Origin: Meridianimarinicoccus aquatilis
GTDB taxonomy: Bacteria; Pseudomonadota; Alphaproteobacteria; Rhodobacterales; Rhodobacteraceae
DNA length: 64,000 nt
NCBI RefSeq assembly: GCF_004358675.1
Contig: NZ_SMZO01000014.1
Span: forward strand, 22,258-86,257
Direction: 5' to 3'
Below the pieces are notes generated by a model. It worked only from the letters and a program-made list of their open reading frames with translations, made no database searches and was not told the DNA's origin. Of the stretch, positions 7,090 through 16,460 are shown one piece after another. The translations under genes were made by a program, and so were the position numbers. Within the stretch, counting starts at the first letter, position 1. Every line of letters starts with the position of its first letter.

Positions 7090-9180
7090 TCACTGTGCCG
7101 CAACCCGGTGCCGACTGCGCCCTTCCCATAGCCAAGCACCGATAGTCAGCGCCGCGACCAAGGCAAGCCAAGCCCAACCGGGCAGTAAGGGCGTGACAGA
7201 GACGTTGGTCGTCTCATAAGCGCCCCGCGGTGTTATTCCGATCCAGCCGCGACCAACGGCGGGACGCCCTTCACGCACTTGCCGAACATCAAGCGCGCCG
7301 TCTTCCAACCGGCGAATTCCACCGCCCGTCGGTGAGAGTACCGGCGCCAGCGCATCGCCGCTTGCGATGGTCTGTTCGAATTCCTTGGGCGCTGACGGGC
7401 CAAGGGCTGCCACCGTTGTTCGACTTCCATCCGAAATGCGGTAAAGGCCGATTTCCAGCCCCTCAAGCGTCACTTCATAGCGGCCAGGCGCAACCTCTGT
7501 CGGAGTGATGACCGTTTCCGTGCCATCAGGCGCGGTGATTGTGAAATCGCCCTCGCCGTCGCCAAGGGTCCGCCGCGTGACAGTCAGTGACTGCCCATCG
7601 CTTGTGGCAGTGAGTGCCTCTTCTTCAAGTTCCGGTTCTTTCATCATCCAATGCGCCAGTCGCCGCAGCAATTCCGATTGGGGCCCGCCACCATCAAAAC
7701 CGCGGTTCCACAGCCACGCCTGATCTGATGCAAGCAGCGCGACGCGCCCTTCCCCGACCCGGTCCAGCAATAGAAGCGGTCGGTCGTCAGGCCCGGACAG
7801 GACCACTTCGGCATTGGGCGCGGCAACCACATCGATCAACCGAAACCACCGGCCCCACTCTGCGTCTGCGGATCCCGCTGCAAATGCGTCGTCCAAACCG
7901 GCAGTCACCGGATGCTTGCGTCCCAGTTCGGTAATGGCAGGGCGATACCCTTGCTCGATCACCTGCGCGGTCGGCTCGCCCGGAAGGATCTGGGCCAAAG
8001 GCGAGCGATAAAGACTGGCTGCAGAGGCAAAATCCGGCCCCGCCGCAACCAAGACGGCCCCGCCGCCTTCGACGTACTGCCGGATATTGTCGAGATAGAT
8101 CCCCGGCAGGATCCCCCGCCGCTTGTATCTGTCAAAGATGATCAAATCGAATTCGTCGATCTTTTCCAGAAATAGCTCGCGTGTGGGAAATGCGATCAGC
8201 GACAGCTCGGTCACCGGGACCCCGTCCTGCTTTTCTGGCGGGCGCAAAATGGTGAAATGAACAAGGTCGACACTGCTGTCGGATTTTAACAAGTTACGCC
8301 AGGTGCGTTCACCTGCATGCGGCTCGCCAGACACCAACAAAACCCGCAACCTGTCGCGAACACCATTGATGCGGACCACGGCCGAATTGTTCCGATCCGT
8401 CAATTCGCCGTCCGCCGTCGCGACCGTGAATTGGATCACGTTCATTCCGCCGTGCGGCAGATCGACGGGCAACTCCAGATCGCGCCCTATTGGAACCTGC
8501 ACTTCACGGGGCTCCTGCCCATCGACCGAAAATTGCAGCCGCGCCGTACCGCCAAGCCCCGCAGGTACCGCACCCTGATCTTCGACTTTGAGGGACAAGG
8601 TCACAGGTTCGCCAAGAATGGCATAGGCCGGGGCGCTGGTGATCACCAACCGCCGGTCCCAATCGGACGCGCGCCCGGTCAGCAACAGATGCAGGGGCGC
8701 GGGCAGATCCGGCGCGCCAGCAATGTCGTGCAACTGCCCATCGGACAGCATGATCATGCCCGCAACCCGCCCGCGCGGTACATCCGCCAAAGCAGAGGCC
8801 AGCGCCGCCATACCGAGCGAGCCGGCATTGTCTGGCGCATCTCCGAGCGATACTGTCCGCAGTTCGGTATTGGGCAACTGCGCCACTTCTGCCTCAAGAT
8901 CAGCGATGGCCTCTGCGGTTTGCTGTGGACGGCCCGCAATGCTTTGGCTGGCACTTTCATCAACCACCAAGATCACGATGTCAGACAGGGCATCACGCTC
9001 TTCGCTTTGCAGCGACGGATTGGCCAGCGCAGCCAAGACGGCCAGCGCAGCAGCCCCTCGCAACCACCATCCGGGCAGCCCCCGCCAAAGAGCAAACCCA
9101 ACTGCCAGCAGCATCACAATGGCCAACAGCGCCAACAGCACCGGATTGATCAGCGGGTCATAAAGGATGTCGCGCGTCAT
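7090..9180 (-). CDS. Large membrane-anchored protein of the MoxR/DUF58 operon
   Basis: A 696-residue protein with two N-terminal membrane segments (about residues 12-30 and 37-55) and one near the C-terminus (about 665-683, followed by RSRHR). The long middle part is probably periplasmic and contains a VWA-like segment (VILVVDESASQSI) and a glutamine-amidotransferase-like fold region (DLIIFDRYKRRGILPG, then GGAVLVAAGPDF). This architecture belongs to the BatA/BatB-associated proteins encoded with MoxR ATPases. The start ATG overlaps the previous stop (ATGA), so translation is coupled. No enzymatic residues can be assigned; biological role unknown. Confidence 0.75.
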   Translation of the reverse strand: MTRDILYDPLINPVLLALLAIVMLLAVGFALWRGLPGWWLRGAAALAVLAALANPSLQSEERDALSDIVILVVDESASQSIAGRPQQTAEAIADLEAEVAQLPNTELRTVSLGDAPDNAGSLGMAALASALADVPRGRVAGMIMLSDGQLHDIAGAPDLPAPLHLLLTGRASDWDRRLVITSAPAYAILGEPVTLSLKVEDQGAVPAGLGGTARLQFSVDGQEPREVQVPIGRDLELPVDLPHGGMNVIQFTVATADGELTDRNNSAVVRINGVRDRLRVLLVSGEPHAGERTWRNLLKSDSSVDLVHFTILRPPEKQDGVPVTELSLIAFPTRELFLEKIDEFDLIIFDRYKRRGILPGIYLDNIRQYVEGGGAVLVAAGPDFASAASLYRSPLAQILPGEPTAQVIEQGYRPAITELGRKHPVTAGLDDAFAAGSADAEWGRWFRLIDVVAAPNAEVVLSGPDDRPLLLLDRVGEGRVALLASDQAWLWNRGFDGGGPQSELLRRLAHWMMKEPELEEEALTATSDGQSLTVTRRTLGDGEGDFTITAPDGTETVITPTEVAPGRYEVTLEGLEIGLYRISDGSRTTVAALGPSAPKEFEQTIASGDALAPVLSPTGGGIRRLEDGALDVRQVREGRPAVGRGWIGITPRGAYETTNVSVTPLLPGWAWLALVAALTIGAWLWEGRSRHRVAAQ

Positions 9181-11990
9181 CAGTTCCCCAAACGGTCCAG
9201 AAGAGCGGGCACATGCACCTGATCGGACTTATAATTGCCGGTCAGCACATGCATGATCAGGTTGACCCCGAAACGGAAAGCAAGTTCGCGCTGGCGTTCC
9301 CCGGCATAGCCGCGTCCAATGGGAAACAGCGCACCACCACGCCCATCGGTGGCCCATGCCGCGCCCCAGTCATTGCCGCCAATGACGATCGGCGTGACAC
9401 CATCGTTCAGATTACGGAACGGCATGCCTTCAACCTGCTCCGCGTCAGGCGGGGCGGCTTCAACCCAAACCTCGGGGCTGTTGAAACGACCCGGGAAATC
9501 CTGAAGCAGATAGAAGGTCCGAGTCAGCACGTGATCCGCAGGGACAGGCTCCAGCGGCGGAACATCCAGCGGGCGAGCCAGTTGTTGCAACTTGCGTCCG
9601 TTTGGCGTTTGCGTCCCAAGCCCGCCCAGGTCCGCATCGCGCGTGTCAAACAGGATCATGCCACCGCTGCGAAGATACCGGTTCAGCCGGACATACGCCT
9701 CGTCGGACGGGATCGGCTGATCCGTGGTCACGGGCCAGTACAGGAATGGGAAGAAGGCAAGCTCGTCCGTTTCGAGATTGACCCCCCGCGGGGACGCAGG
9801 CTCAATGGACGTTCGGGTAAACAGCACCTGAGACAGGCCATCAAGACCGGCACGGGCGATGTCATCAAGCCGAGTATCACCGGTTATGACATGGCCCAGA
9901 ACCACGTCCGATGTGACTGCGATGGCGAAAGTCTCGTCTACCGGGTCGCCCGGCGGGGATGTGTCTTCTGCCGTTTGCGCCCGCATCGGCGCCGCATACC
10001 CCAAAGCAAGTACCGCGATCAGGGCGACGGCCAGGCCAGCGCGCTTTGGTTTCGTGCGGCGCGGAAGTTTGCCGGAAAGCGCCAGCGCACCAATGATATC
10101 TGCTACAACGAGCAGCAGCGCGAGCGTCAAGAACATACCCCCAAGTGGGGTTTCACGCACTACCCCAAGCCCTTCGACCGAAATGCGCGCGGGCCATGTA
10201 GCGGGCTCAAGAACAGTATCTGGCCCCGCGACATTGACAGCCAATCGCCGATCACCGCCCACGTAAAGGCCGGGCTGCATATCGGGGCCGGGTTGGCCTT
10301 CGGCGATGCGTTCGCCGGGGATACCGGGCAGCGTTCCAGCAGGTTCCAGGTGGCCAAAGCCATCCATGATTTCGGCGGCCTGCCAAACCGTCCCTTCCAA
10401 GTCTTCAGCATCTGGGTGCGCAGTCCGCGACGACACGGCCAACCGTTTCAGCATCTGAACGAAAAGACCCGACAGGGGCAGGCTGGACCATTCGGCATTG
10501 GCTGTAACGTGGAACAACACCACCTGCCCATCGCCAAGCCGCGAGCGGGTTACGAGAGGTGTGCCATCAGTCAATTCAGCGATGGTGCGGGCAGATAGAT
10601 CGGGTCCGGGCTGGGCAAGAACCTGTGCGCTGACCCTGACATCTGGCGGCAGGGTGAGGCCATAGAACGGGCTGTCTTCGGAAAACTGCTGCAAGGATTT
10701 GGGGGCGCCCCAACTCATGGCACCGCCGACGCTGCGCCCCCCTGCCCGAAGCGAGACCGGAAGCAGCGGATCGTCCTCTGCGGCTGCAGCACTGTCGCCC
10801 GCTGCCGCAAGTCTCGGCCCGGCAAAACGAAGCAAGAGCCCGCCCTTTTCAACCCATTCCTGCACTTTAGCCGGCTCGGCAACCCGCGCCACATCGGCCA
10901 GAACGATCACGTCCGGATTGGCCTGCAAGATATCGTCGATGGAACCTTGGATCAGGTCTGCGGATGGCTCTAGCGCCTGCTCAAGGTAGTGCAATGGAGA
11001 CAGCAGTTGCAGCCCTTCGCGTTCCTCACGACCGGCGATCAAAGCAACCTCACGGCGTCGCAGAGCATCATCGGTCAAGCTGACGGCCCCGGCCGACGAT
11101 ACCCCCCCAATTTCGAACCGTGTGACGCGGTTGCGCAGTTCGGGCGGCAAGGAAAGCTCCAGCTGGGCGACACCCTCACCATCGGCAAAGATGGCTTCAC
11201 CGCTGGCCAATTGCCGTTCGATCCCGGCAGGATCGAGACCTCGTGCATGTATTTCGAGGCGACGCTCGCCGTCGGTCCGCGCTCGCAATACATCCAGTGC
11301 GATGATGCCGTCGTCAAATACCGGCGGGCGCAGGGCCAAGGCCCCGTTCGGGCTTTCAAATACGCGCACTGGTCCGCGCTCTTCCAGTGCGGCCAACACG
11401 CCCGTGCGGCTGTCACGTGCAAGGCCATCGGACAGCCAAAAGGTCGAAAACGACCCGTCCAATGCCCGGGCCCAAGCGGTGATGGCACCGGGTTGCGGCC
11501 CCCAGGCCGCAGGCTGCACGCTCGCAAGCCCCGGCATCACGCTGTCGGCACTGCGAAACACCGGGGGGCCTGGGGGCAAATCGGTTGCGGCCACGACGGC
11601 AACTGACCGGCCTGCGCGCCCGGCCTCTTCCACGGTTTGTTCAACCCGCGCCATGCTTTGCTGCCAGCTATCCGCATCCGCCCATGTCGCGTCGATCAAC
11701 ACCAGCAACGGGCCGCGTCCGTTCTCGCGCGGCTGAGGATTCAGAATAGGCCCGGCGAAAGCAAAGATCAGGGCAGCAACCGCCAACATGCGCAGGAGCA
11801 ACAACCACCAAGGGGTCTTGTCACTTTGCGTCTCGGCATCGCGTAGCCCCAAAAGTAGTGCAACACCTGGAAAGCGGCGCCGGGTCGGTGCAGGCGGCAC
11901 CACACGAAGAAGCAGCCACAGCACTGGCAAAGCAGCTAGCGCCGTCAGCAACCACGGCGCGGTGAACCCTATGGCCCCGAGCGACAACAT
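9180..11990 (-). CDS. BatA-domain / DUF4159 membrane protein
   Basis: 936 residues. The N-terminus is a BatA (aerotolerance N-terminal) membrane domain: FTAPWLLTALAALPVLWLLL, the RRRFPGVALL motif and a second segment near residues 60-80. A long periplasmic part with VWA-like folds follows, then two membrane segments around residues 640-690. A C-terminal DUF4159 domain covers roughly the last 210 residues (FFPFLYWPVTTDQP, GGMILFDTRD). A longer reading frame starts at 12074, but the ATG at 11990 overlaps the DUF58 stop as ATGA and begins right at the membrane domain, so it is preferred. Third gene of the moxR operon. Confidence 0.85.
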   Translation of the reverse strand: MLSLGAIGFTAPWLLTALAALPVLWLLLRVVPPAPTRRRFPGVALLLGLRDAETQSDKTPWWLLLLRMLAVAALIFAFAGPILNPQPRENGRGPLLVLIDATWADADSWQQSMARVEQTVEEAGRAGRSVAVVAATDLPPGPPVFRSADSVMPGLASVQPAAWGPQPGAITAWARALDGSFSTFWLSDGLARDSRTGVLAALEERGPVRVFESPNGALALRPPVFDDGIIALDVLRARTDGERRLEIHARGLDPAGIERQLASGEAIFADGEGVAQLELSLPPELRNRVTRFEIGGVSSAGAVSLTDDALRRREVALIAGREEREGLQLLSPLHYLEQALEPSADLIQGSIDDILQANPDVIVLADVARVAEPAKVQEWVEKGGLLLRFAGPRLAAAGDSAAAAEDDPLLPVSLRAGGRSVGGAMSWGAPKSLQQFSEDSPFYGLTLPPDVRVSAQVLAQPGPDLSARTIAELTDGTPLVTRSRLGDGQVVLFHVTANAEWSSLPLSGLFVQMLKRLAVSSRTAHPDAEDLEGTVWQAAEIMDGFGHLEPAGTLPGIPGERIAEGQPGPDMQPGLYVGGDRRLAVNVAGPDTVLEPATWPARISVEGLGVVRETPLGGMFLTLALLLVVADIIGALALSGKLPRRTKPKRAGLAVALIAVLALGYAAPMRAQTAEDTSPPGDPVDETFAIAVTSDVVLGHVITGDTRLDDIARAGLDGLSQVLFTRTSIEPASPRGVNLETDELAFFPFLYWPVTTDQPIPSDEAYVRLNRYLRSGGMILFDTRDADLGGLGTQTPNGRKLQQLARPLDVPPLEPVPADHVLTRTFYLLQDFPGRFNSPEVWVEAAPPDAEQVEGMPFRNLNDGVTPIVIGGNDWGAAWATDGRGGALFPIGRGYAGERQRELAFRFGVNLIMHVLTGNYKSDQVHVPALLDRLGN

Positions 11991-12883
11991 CAGCGGCGGC
12001 GCTCCAGCGCACCGAAGACCCACAAAAGCGCGGCCTGCGCACTGTCGCCGGTGTGATGGCACATGAGCTGCCACCCGGTCAGGCGCGCCAATTCTTCAAG
12101 CCGCGCTTTGCGTTCCGCCAACCGTTCGAGATAGCGCTTCCGCAAACCGCCAGCCTCTAGGGTCTCGTGGCGCAACCCGCCCCCCATGCTTTCGAAAACC
12201 GTCCGCCCATCGAAGGGAAACGCTTCTTCCGCCGGGTCCAGAACTTGCAGCAACGCCCCTTTCACCCCCATGTCGGCAGCTTCGGTCAGCGCTTCTTCCA
12301 CGTTGAGAAGCGGGCCCATGAAGTCCGACACGAAAAGAGCGCGGGATTTCGGGACAATGCCCCGCACATCCGGCGCGCCAAAATCGTCGCGCTCCGTCCG
12401 GTCGGCAAGCAAACCTTGGGCAATGCGCAGCAACTGAACGCCACCCCTCCGGGGAGGAACCTCTTGCCCGGTCAAGCCAACACGTTCGCCACCCCTCAGC
12501 AGCAAGATCGCCACCGCCATCGACAACAGTCGCGCCCGGTCCGCCTTGGTTGCTGCGCCTGCGCTGGAAAAGTCCATCGAATGCGCCCCATCAACCCAAA
12601 TCGAGACTGTCTGCGCCGCCTGCCATTCCTTTTCCCGAATAAAATGCGTGTCAGATCTGGCCGACCGACGCCAGTCGATCATCCGTGCCTCGTCGCTCAC
12701 CATCGCTGGACGGTATTGCCAGAACTCTTCGCCCATGCCGGGCCTCCGGCGACCGTGCGACCCCAGCAGCATCGTCGACGCCAAATGTTCCGCATCCGCC
12801 AAAAGCGGAGGTAAGGGCGCGGCCAATGCCTCGCCGTCCCGGCGCAGGGTACCCCGGTCGAACATGCTGGGGGTTTCGTTCAC
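11990..12883 (-). CDS. DUF58 domain protein
   Basis: A 297-residue cytoplasmic protein with the DUF58 signature GMGEEFWQYRP followed by ARMIDWRRSARSD and the VREKEW-like IREKEWQ, then a von Willebrand A-type segment beginning SIWVDGAHSMDF. Family members are thought to act as partners of MoxR AAA+ ATPases. The start is a GTG at 12883 overlapping the moxR stop (GTGA); an ATG six codons later is possible. The close coupling to moxR and the BatA protein supports one functional complex. Confidence 0.88.
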   Translation of the reverse strand: MNETPSMFDRGTLRRDGEALAAPLPPLLADAEHLASTMLLGSHGRRRPGMGEEFWQYRPAMVSDEARMIDWRRSARSDTHFIREKEWQAAQTVSIWVDGAHSMDFSSAGAATKADRARLLSMAVAILLLRGGERVGLTGQEVPPRRGGVQLLRIAQGLLADRTERDDFGAPDVRGIVPKSRALFVSDFMGPLLNVEEALTEAADMGVKGALLQVLDPAEEAFPFDGRTVFESMGGGLRHETLEAGGLRKRYLERLAERKARLEELARLTGWQLMCHHTGDSAQAALLWVFGALERRR

Positions 12884-13887
12884 GCCGCAGCCTCGGTGCG
12901 GGTCATGCGGGACGCGATCTGTTCGATCAGCGGGCGCAGCCCTTCGCCGCGCGCACGGGCCGCAAAGGTCAGTTGCATGCGGTGGATCAGCACCGGCACC
13001 GCCATGCGCGCCACGTCATCGGCGGTTGGCACCAAGCGCCCTTCCAACAAAGCCTGCGCCCGAACCGTCAACATCAGGGCTTGCGCCGCACGGGGCCCTG
13101 GCCCCCAAGCCACAGATTCCCGTACGAGCGCAGGCGCGTCTGGGTCTTCGGGGCGGCACGCGCGGACAAGATCAAGAATGGTTTCGACCACCGCCTCACC
13201 CACCGGCATCCGGCGCAGCACGTTTTGCGCGGCCAGCAAACTTGGCGCATCGAACACCTGGTGCGATACGGCATCTTCGACCCCGGTGGTGGCCAGAAGA
13301 ATGTCGCGTTCGGTATCACGGTCCGGGTTCAACACATCGATCTGCACAAGAAAGCGGTCAAGCTGCGCTTCGGGAAGCGGATAGGTGCCCTCTTGTTCGA
13401 TTGGGTTCTGGGTCGCGAGCACATGAAACGGCGGGGTCAGGGCGTGCGGCTGGCCTGCGATCGTCACAGATTTCTCCTGCATCGCCTGAAGCAGCGCCGA
13501 CTGCGTGCGCGGGCTGGCCCGGTTGATTTCATCTGCCATCAAAAGTTGCGTGAACACCGGCCCCTGAATAAACCGAAAGCTGCGCTTCCCATCCGCATCG
13601 GTTTCCAACACTTCCGAGCCAAGAATATCTGCTGGCATAAGATCCGGCGTGAACTGAATCCGCGCACTGTTGATCCCCATCACTGTGCTTAGCGTGTCGA
13701 TCAACCTTGTCTTCCCTAGCCCCGGAAGACCGATCAAAAGGCCATGACCACCGCACAAAAGAGCGGCTAACGTCAGGTCCACGACCCGTTCCTGACCAAT
13801 GAACCTGTTGGTAATACTATCTTTTGCAGCAGACAGCTTTTCACCAAGGGCTTCGATATCATTTACGAGATCTGCGTCTTGGGTCAT
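12880..13887 (-). CDS. MoxR-family AAA+ ATPase
   Basis: 335 residues. Walker A GLPGLGKT at about 53-60, Walker B LLMADEINRASP, sensor-1 region FHVLATQNPIEQEGTYPLPEAQ and the C-terminal AAA lid. MoxR ATPases act as chaperone-like remodelling enzymes for metal-centre insertion or envelope processes together with VWA proteins. It is the first gene of a four-gene coupled operon, with GGAGAG six bases before the ATG. DUF1285 is divergent 57 bases away, so both promoters lie in that short gap. Confidence 0.93.
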   Translation of the reverse strand: MTQDADLVNDIEALGEKLSAAKDSITNRFIGQERVVDLTLAALLCGGHGLLIGLPGLGKTRLIDTLSTVMGINSARIQFTPDLMPADILGSEVLETDADGKRSFRFIQGPVFTQLLMADEINRASPRTQSALLQAMQEKSVTIAGQPHALTPPFHVLATQNPIEQEGTYPLPEAQLDRFLVQIDVLNPDRDTERDILLATTGVEDAVSHQVFDAPSLLAAQNVLRRMPVGEAVVETILDLVRACRPEDPDAPALVRESVAWGPGPRAAQALMLTVRAQALLEGRLVPTADDVARMAVPVLIHRMQLTFAARARGEGLRPLIEQIASRMTRTEAAA

Positions 13888-13944
13888 GAAAAGCTCTCCG
13901 CTATGTCTATAGTCCTATGAAGTCACATATCGTGCGCAACTCAA

Positions 13945-14550
13945 ATGGCAAAATCCCTGGTAGGACAAAACATCGTGAAACCCTCCGCAGACAGCCTTGC
14001 CGCCTCGGCGCAAGCGGCCACGAAAAAGGGGCCGGCACCCGTCCATTTGTGGAATCCACCGTTTTGTGGGGACCTCGACATGGAAATCAAACGTGACGGC
14101 ACATGGTTCTACATGGGGACACCCATCGGCAGACACGCACTGGTCAAGCTGTTTTCATCCATCCTGAAGCTTGAAGATGGAAATTACTATCTCGTCACCC
14201 CAGTCGAAAAAGTGGGCATTCGCGTTGAAGATGCCCCATTTCTGGCCACTGATGTGACGGCCACCGGTTCGGGGCCAGATCAGAAGCTGACATTCACCAC
14301 CCAAGTCGGTGACACGGTCCAAGCTGGCGCCGATAATCCTATCCGCGTTCCGCGCAATCCTCAAACGGGGGAACCATCGCCCTATGTCATGGTCCGCGCT
14401 GGTCTTGAAGCGTTGATAGACCGCAAAAGCTTTTACAGGCTTGTCGATATGGGCGAGACTGCGCGCCACAACGATGCGGATTGGTTTGGCGTCTGGTCGG
14501 GCGGCGAATTCTTCCCGATCATCCCCGCAGCTGACCTTCCCGACATGTGA
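13945..14550 (+). CDS. DUF1285 domain protein
   Basis: A 201-residue soluble protein with the DUF1285 pattern: PPFCGDLDMEIKRDGTWFYMGTPIGR near residues 38-65 (seen in parts), the LVKLFSSIL helix and the DNPIRVPRN motif. No catalytic role is known. The ATG at 13945 has no visible ribosome site, so the message may be leaderless, but the preceding residues match no better start. It is divergent from the moxR operon, a neighbourhood that recurs in this family and hints at a shared process. Confidence 0.88.
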   Translation: MAKSLVGQNIVKPSADSLAASAQAATKKGPAPVHLWNPPFCGDLDMEIKRDGTWFYMGTPIGRHALVKLFSSILKLEDGNYYLVTPVEKVGIRVEDAPFLATDVTATGSGPDQKLTFTTQVGDTVQAGADNPIRVPRNPQTGEPSPYVMVRAGLEALIDRKSFYRLVDMGETARHNDADWFGVWSGGEFFPIIPAADLPDM

Positions 14551-14725
14551 CACCAGTCGGAACCGGCCAAACTGGCCGTCCGACGTCTGGGGCGCTTTTT
14601 GGCGTGAGGTAGCCATTGGCACGGTGGGGGGCTGCCCGCAAACGGCGAAGTCGTTGCACCCCTCTTGCAAACTGGCTCATTCGCGCCTTATGCAACGGCA
14701 ACAAATGCACATATTCGGAGGCAAT

Positions 14726-14959
14726 ATGATCCCGCAACGCTATGCTCAGGTGCTGTTCAGTTTACTTCTGAGCGGAATGATGTCGGCGATCGTGTCTGGT
14801 ATCGTAACCCTTCGTACCAGCCCAATTGACCTTACCCTTCCGGGTATTTGGTTCAGTTCCTGGCTTTCAAGCTGGCTTATTGCGTTTCCTGCCGTGTTGG
14901 TCGTAGCGCCAATCACACGCCGCTTGGTCGCCAAATGGACCAAACCGGACGGCAGCTAA
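14726..14959 (+). CDS. DUF2798 small membrane protein
   Basis: 77 residues with two membrane segments (about 6-27 and 40-62) and a basic C-terminus (RRLVAKWTKPDGS), the DUF2798 layout. The start is set by GGAGG four bases before the ATG at 14726; longer in-frame starts upstream lack a ribosome site. It is convergent with the CDF exporter gene, the stops being 10 bases apart. Function unknown. Confidence 0.82.
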   Translation: MIPQRYAQVLFSLLLSGMMSAIVSGIVTLRTSPIDLTLPGIWFSSWLSSWLIAFPAVLVVAPITRRLVAKWTKPDGS

Positions 14960-14969
14960 CGAGGCCAGT

Positions 14970-15908
14970 TCAAGTGCAATCGCCCCCGATGGTAGCGGGG
15001 TTGATGCACTCCGCCCCTGCGCTTTCCGTTTCAAGCGTGACCTGTTCAATTTGAAAGTCGTCCCGTAAGAGTTGCCGCACGGCGCTGCGCGTGGTCGCGT
15101 CATGTGCGGAACTGACCAACACAAGATGCGCCTGAAACGTCGCGCGCCGTTCGTCGATCTGCCACAAGTACATATTGTGCACGCCCACCACGCCATCGAC
15201 ACTCTGAACAGCCCGCGCAACCTTATGCGGGTCAATCCCCGGAGGGGCACCCAGCATCAAAATGCGAATGACAGGGCCGATATCGGTCAGCGCGTGCCAC
15301 ATGATGTAAACCGAGATACCGAGTGTCAGCAGCGGATCGACAAGTCGCCAGTCGAACAACATCACCAGAACGCCGCCCAAGATAACCGCAACCGATGTGC
15401 CGGCATCCGCAAGATTGTGCAAAAAAGCCGCGCGAATGTTGAGACTATCTTTCGCCATGCTGTAAGTCAGAATGGCGGTTACCACATCGACCGTCAGCGC
15501 CAAACTCGCAACCGCAATGACGATCCAACCGGTCACGTCTGTTGGGTCGATGAGCCGCCAAACCGCTTCGTAAGCGAGATACACAGAAATCAGGACAAGT
15601 GTGGTGTAATTGACCAGCGCCGCCACGGTTTCAGCACGAGCGTAGCCAAAAGTCATGGACGCATCGCTTGGCCTGCGCGCTATTCGCCGTGCAACCAGCG
15701 CAATCACCAACGTCATCGCATCGCTCAGATTGTGAATCGCATCGGCGATCAAAGCGATTGAGCCAGACAGGATGCCACCAAATATCTGTCCGACCGTCAG
15801 CAGCACATTCGCGGCAACGGCCCAAGCCACACGGCGATCACCGCCGTTGTCCAGCAGGTGCACATGGTGTTTGTGGGAATGATGGTGATGGCGGTGGCGA
15901 CGCGACAT
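14970..15908 (-). CDS. Cation diffusion facilitator (zinc-type metal exporter)
   Basis: A 312-residue CDF transporter that would export Zn2+ (possibly Co2+/Cd2+) in exchange for protons. The N-terminus is a histidine-rich metal-binding tail (RRHRHHHHSHKHH). Six membrane segments follow. The metal-site motifs are ALIADAIHNLSDA in segment 2 and FLHNLADAGTSV in segment 5; the His-x3-Asp pairs correspond to the zinc site of ZitB/YiiP. The C-terminal cytoplasmic domain includes GVHNMYLWQID. It resembles ZitB/CzcD; substrate preference is inferred. Confidence 0.9.
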   Translation of the reverse strand: MSRRHRHHHHSHKHHVHLLDNGGDRRVAWAVAANVLLTVGQIFGGILSGSIALIADAIHNLSDAMTLVIALVARRIARRPSDASMTFGYARAETVAALVNYTTLVLISVYLAYEAVWRLIDPTDVTGWIVIAVASLALTVDVVTAILTYSMAKDSLNIRAAFLHNLADAGTSVAVILGGVLVMLFDWRLVDPLLTLGISVYIMWHALTDIGPVIRILMLGAPPGIDPHKVARAVQSVDGVVGVHNMYLWQIDERRATFQAHLVLVSSAHDATTRSAVRQLLRDDFQIEQVTLETESAGAECINPATIGGDCT

Positions 15909-16072
15909 GCGGTTAGCTCAAATGGTTTACCCCGCGAAGGTCAACCCGGCATAAAAAGCGTGTGCCCAGATCAGGTCGTCAACGGAACAATAAAAACCGC
16001 AGCGGCAAGCACGCATAGGGCAACGGTGTGGATAAGATGCAACGACATTGGAGGGGAACTCTGGTCAAGGTG
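15909..16072. other. Non-coding stretch upstream of the CDF gene
   Basis: Together with the small RNA locus this is part of a 550-base gap between the exporter gene and polA. It should hold the CDF promoter on the reverse strand. A 25-codon hydrophobic frame occurs on the reverse strand at about 15978-16055, but it has no ribosome site, so no gene is called. Confidence 0.5.
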
Positions 16073-16102
16073 AAAAAACAGCAGCGACTGTCGCTGCTGC
16101 TG
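16073..16102 (-). terminator. Strong Rho-independent terminator of the small RNA locus
   Basis: Reverse strand: a perfect 10-bp stem CAGCAGCGAC/GTCGCTGCTG with a tiny loop is followed directly by UUUUUU (16078-16073). The forward strand has no U run, so it works on reverse-strand transcripts only. No protein gene on this strand ends just before it. Confidence 0.92.
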
Positions 16103-16287
16103 TATCAAGTGGGCATCCAAACCCGTGCATCAAGACCCCGGACACCCTGTCGCAGCCTGTCAACTTTGGCGGCGGCTCAGGCGGATCATGCAAAGCGCCG
16201 CAAAAGCAACACACCCGTCGCCGGAAAGGGGTATTCCCTCTGAACTCGGGAGCTTTCCAAGGTTCTAACCGTGGTCCCGAAAGAGTC
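16073..16287 (-). ncRNA. Candidate structured small RNA, about 215 nt (6S-like?)
   Basis: A sigma-70-like promoter starts transcription near 16287 and a strong terminator ends it at 16073. The predicted RNA folds: a 5' element CGGGA...UCCCG enclosing a GGUU/AACC hairpin; ACCCC pairing with a distant GGGGU; and a central hairpin in which CUUUUGCGGCG pairs with CGCCGCCAAAG apart from one mismatch. The result is a long rod with an apical stem, as in 6S RNA, but I cannot match it to a known family. Short frames across it lack good starts. The 170 bases between its promoter and polA hold nothing else obvious. Confidence 0.5.
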
Positions 16288-16293
16288 GAAATC

Positions 16294-16322
16294 AAAATAG
16301 TCGCCAGCGTTAAGGGTTTCAC
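16294..16322 (-). promoter_or_regulatory. Promoter of the candidate small RNA
   Basis: Reverse strand GTGAAA (16322-16317), 17-base spacer, TATTTT (16299-16294). Each hexamer matches the sigma-70 consensus at four of six positions. A start seven bases downstream falls exactly at the first paired base of the predicted RNA. Confidence 0.45.
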
Positions 16323-16460
16323 CGGGCAGCTCTGGCAGCGCAGCGGCGCGCAACGCCACAACAAGCGCCAATGCGCTCAAAAGCTCTTCCCCCTATCCGA
16401 TTAGCCTTATCAATCGTTCACAGCTTGCTCGCCATACGGGGTCAGAGGCGCAGAACTTGA

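Noticed and set aside
9213..10598. 461-codon forward frame opposite the DUF4159 gene
   Set aside because: Basic, low-complexity composition typical of antisense shadows in GC-rich DNA; the reverse-strand gene has clear domains.
15978..16055. 25-codon hydrophobic peptide on the reverse strand
   Set aside because: No ribosome site and too short to judge without conservation data.
16186..16380. 64-codon reverse-strand frame across the small RNA locus
   Set aside because: It needs a TTG start, begins before the predicted RNA promoter, and matches no known protein; the RNA structure and terminator explain the region better. It is not fully excluded because GGGGGA lies upstream.
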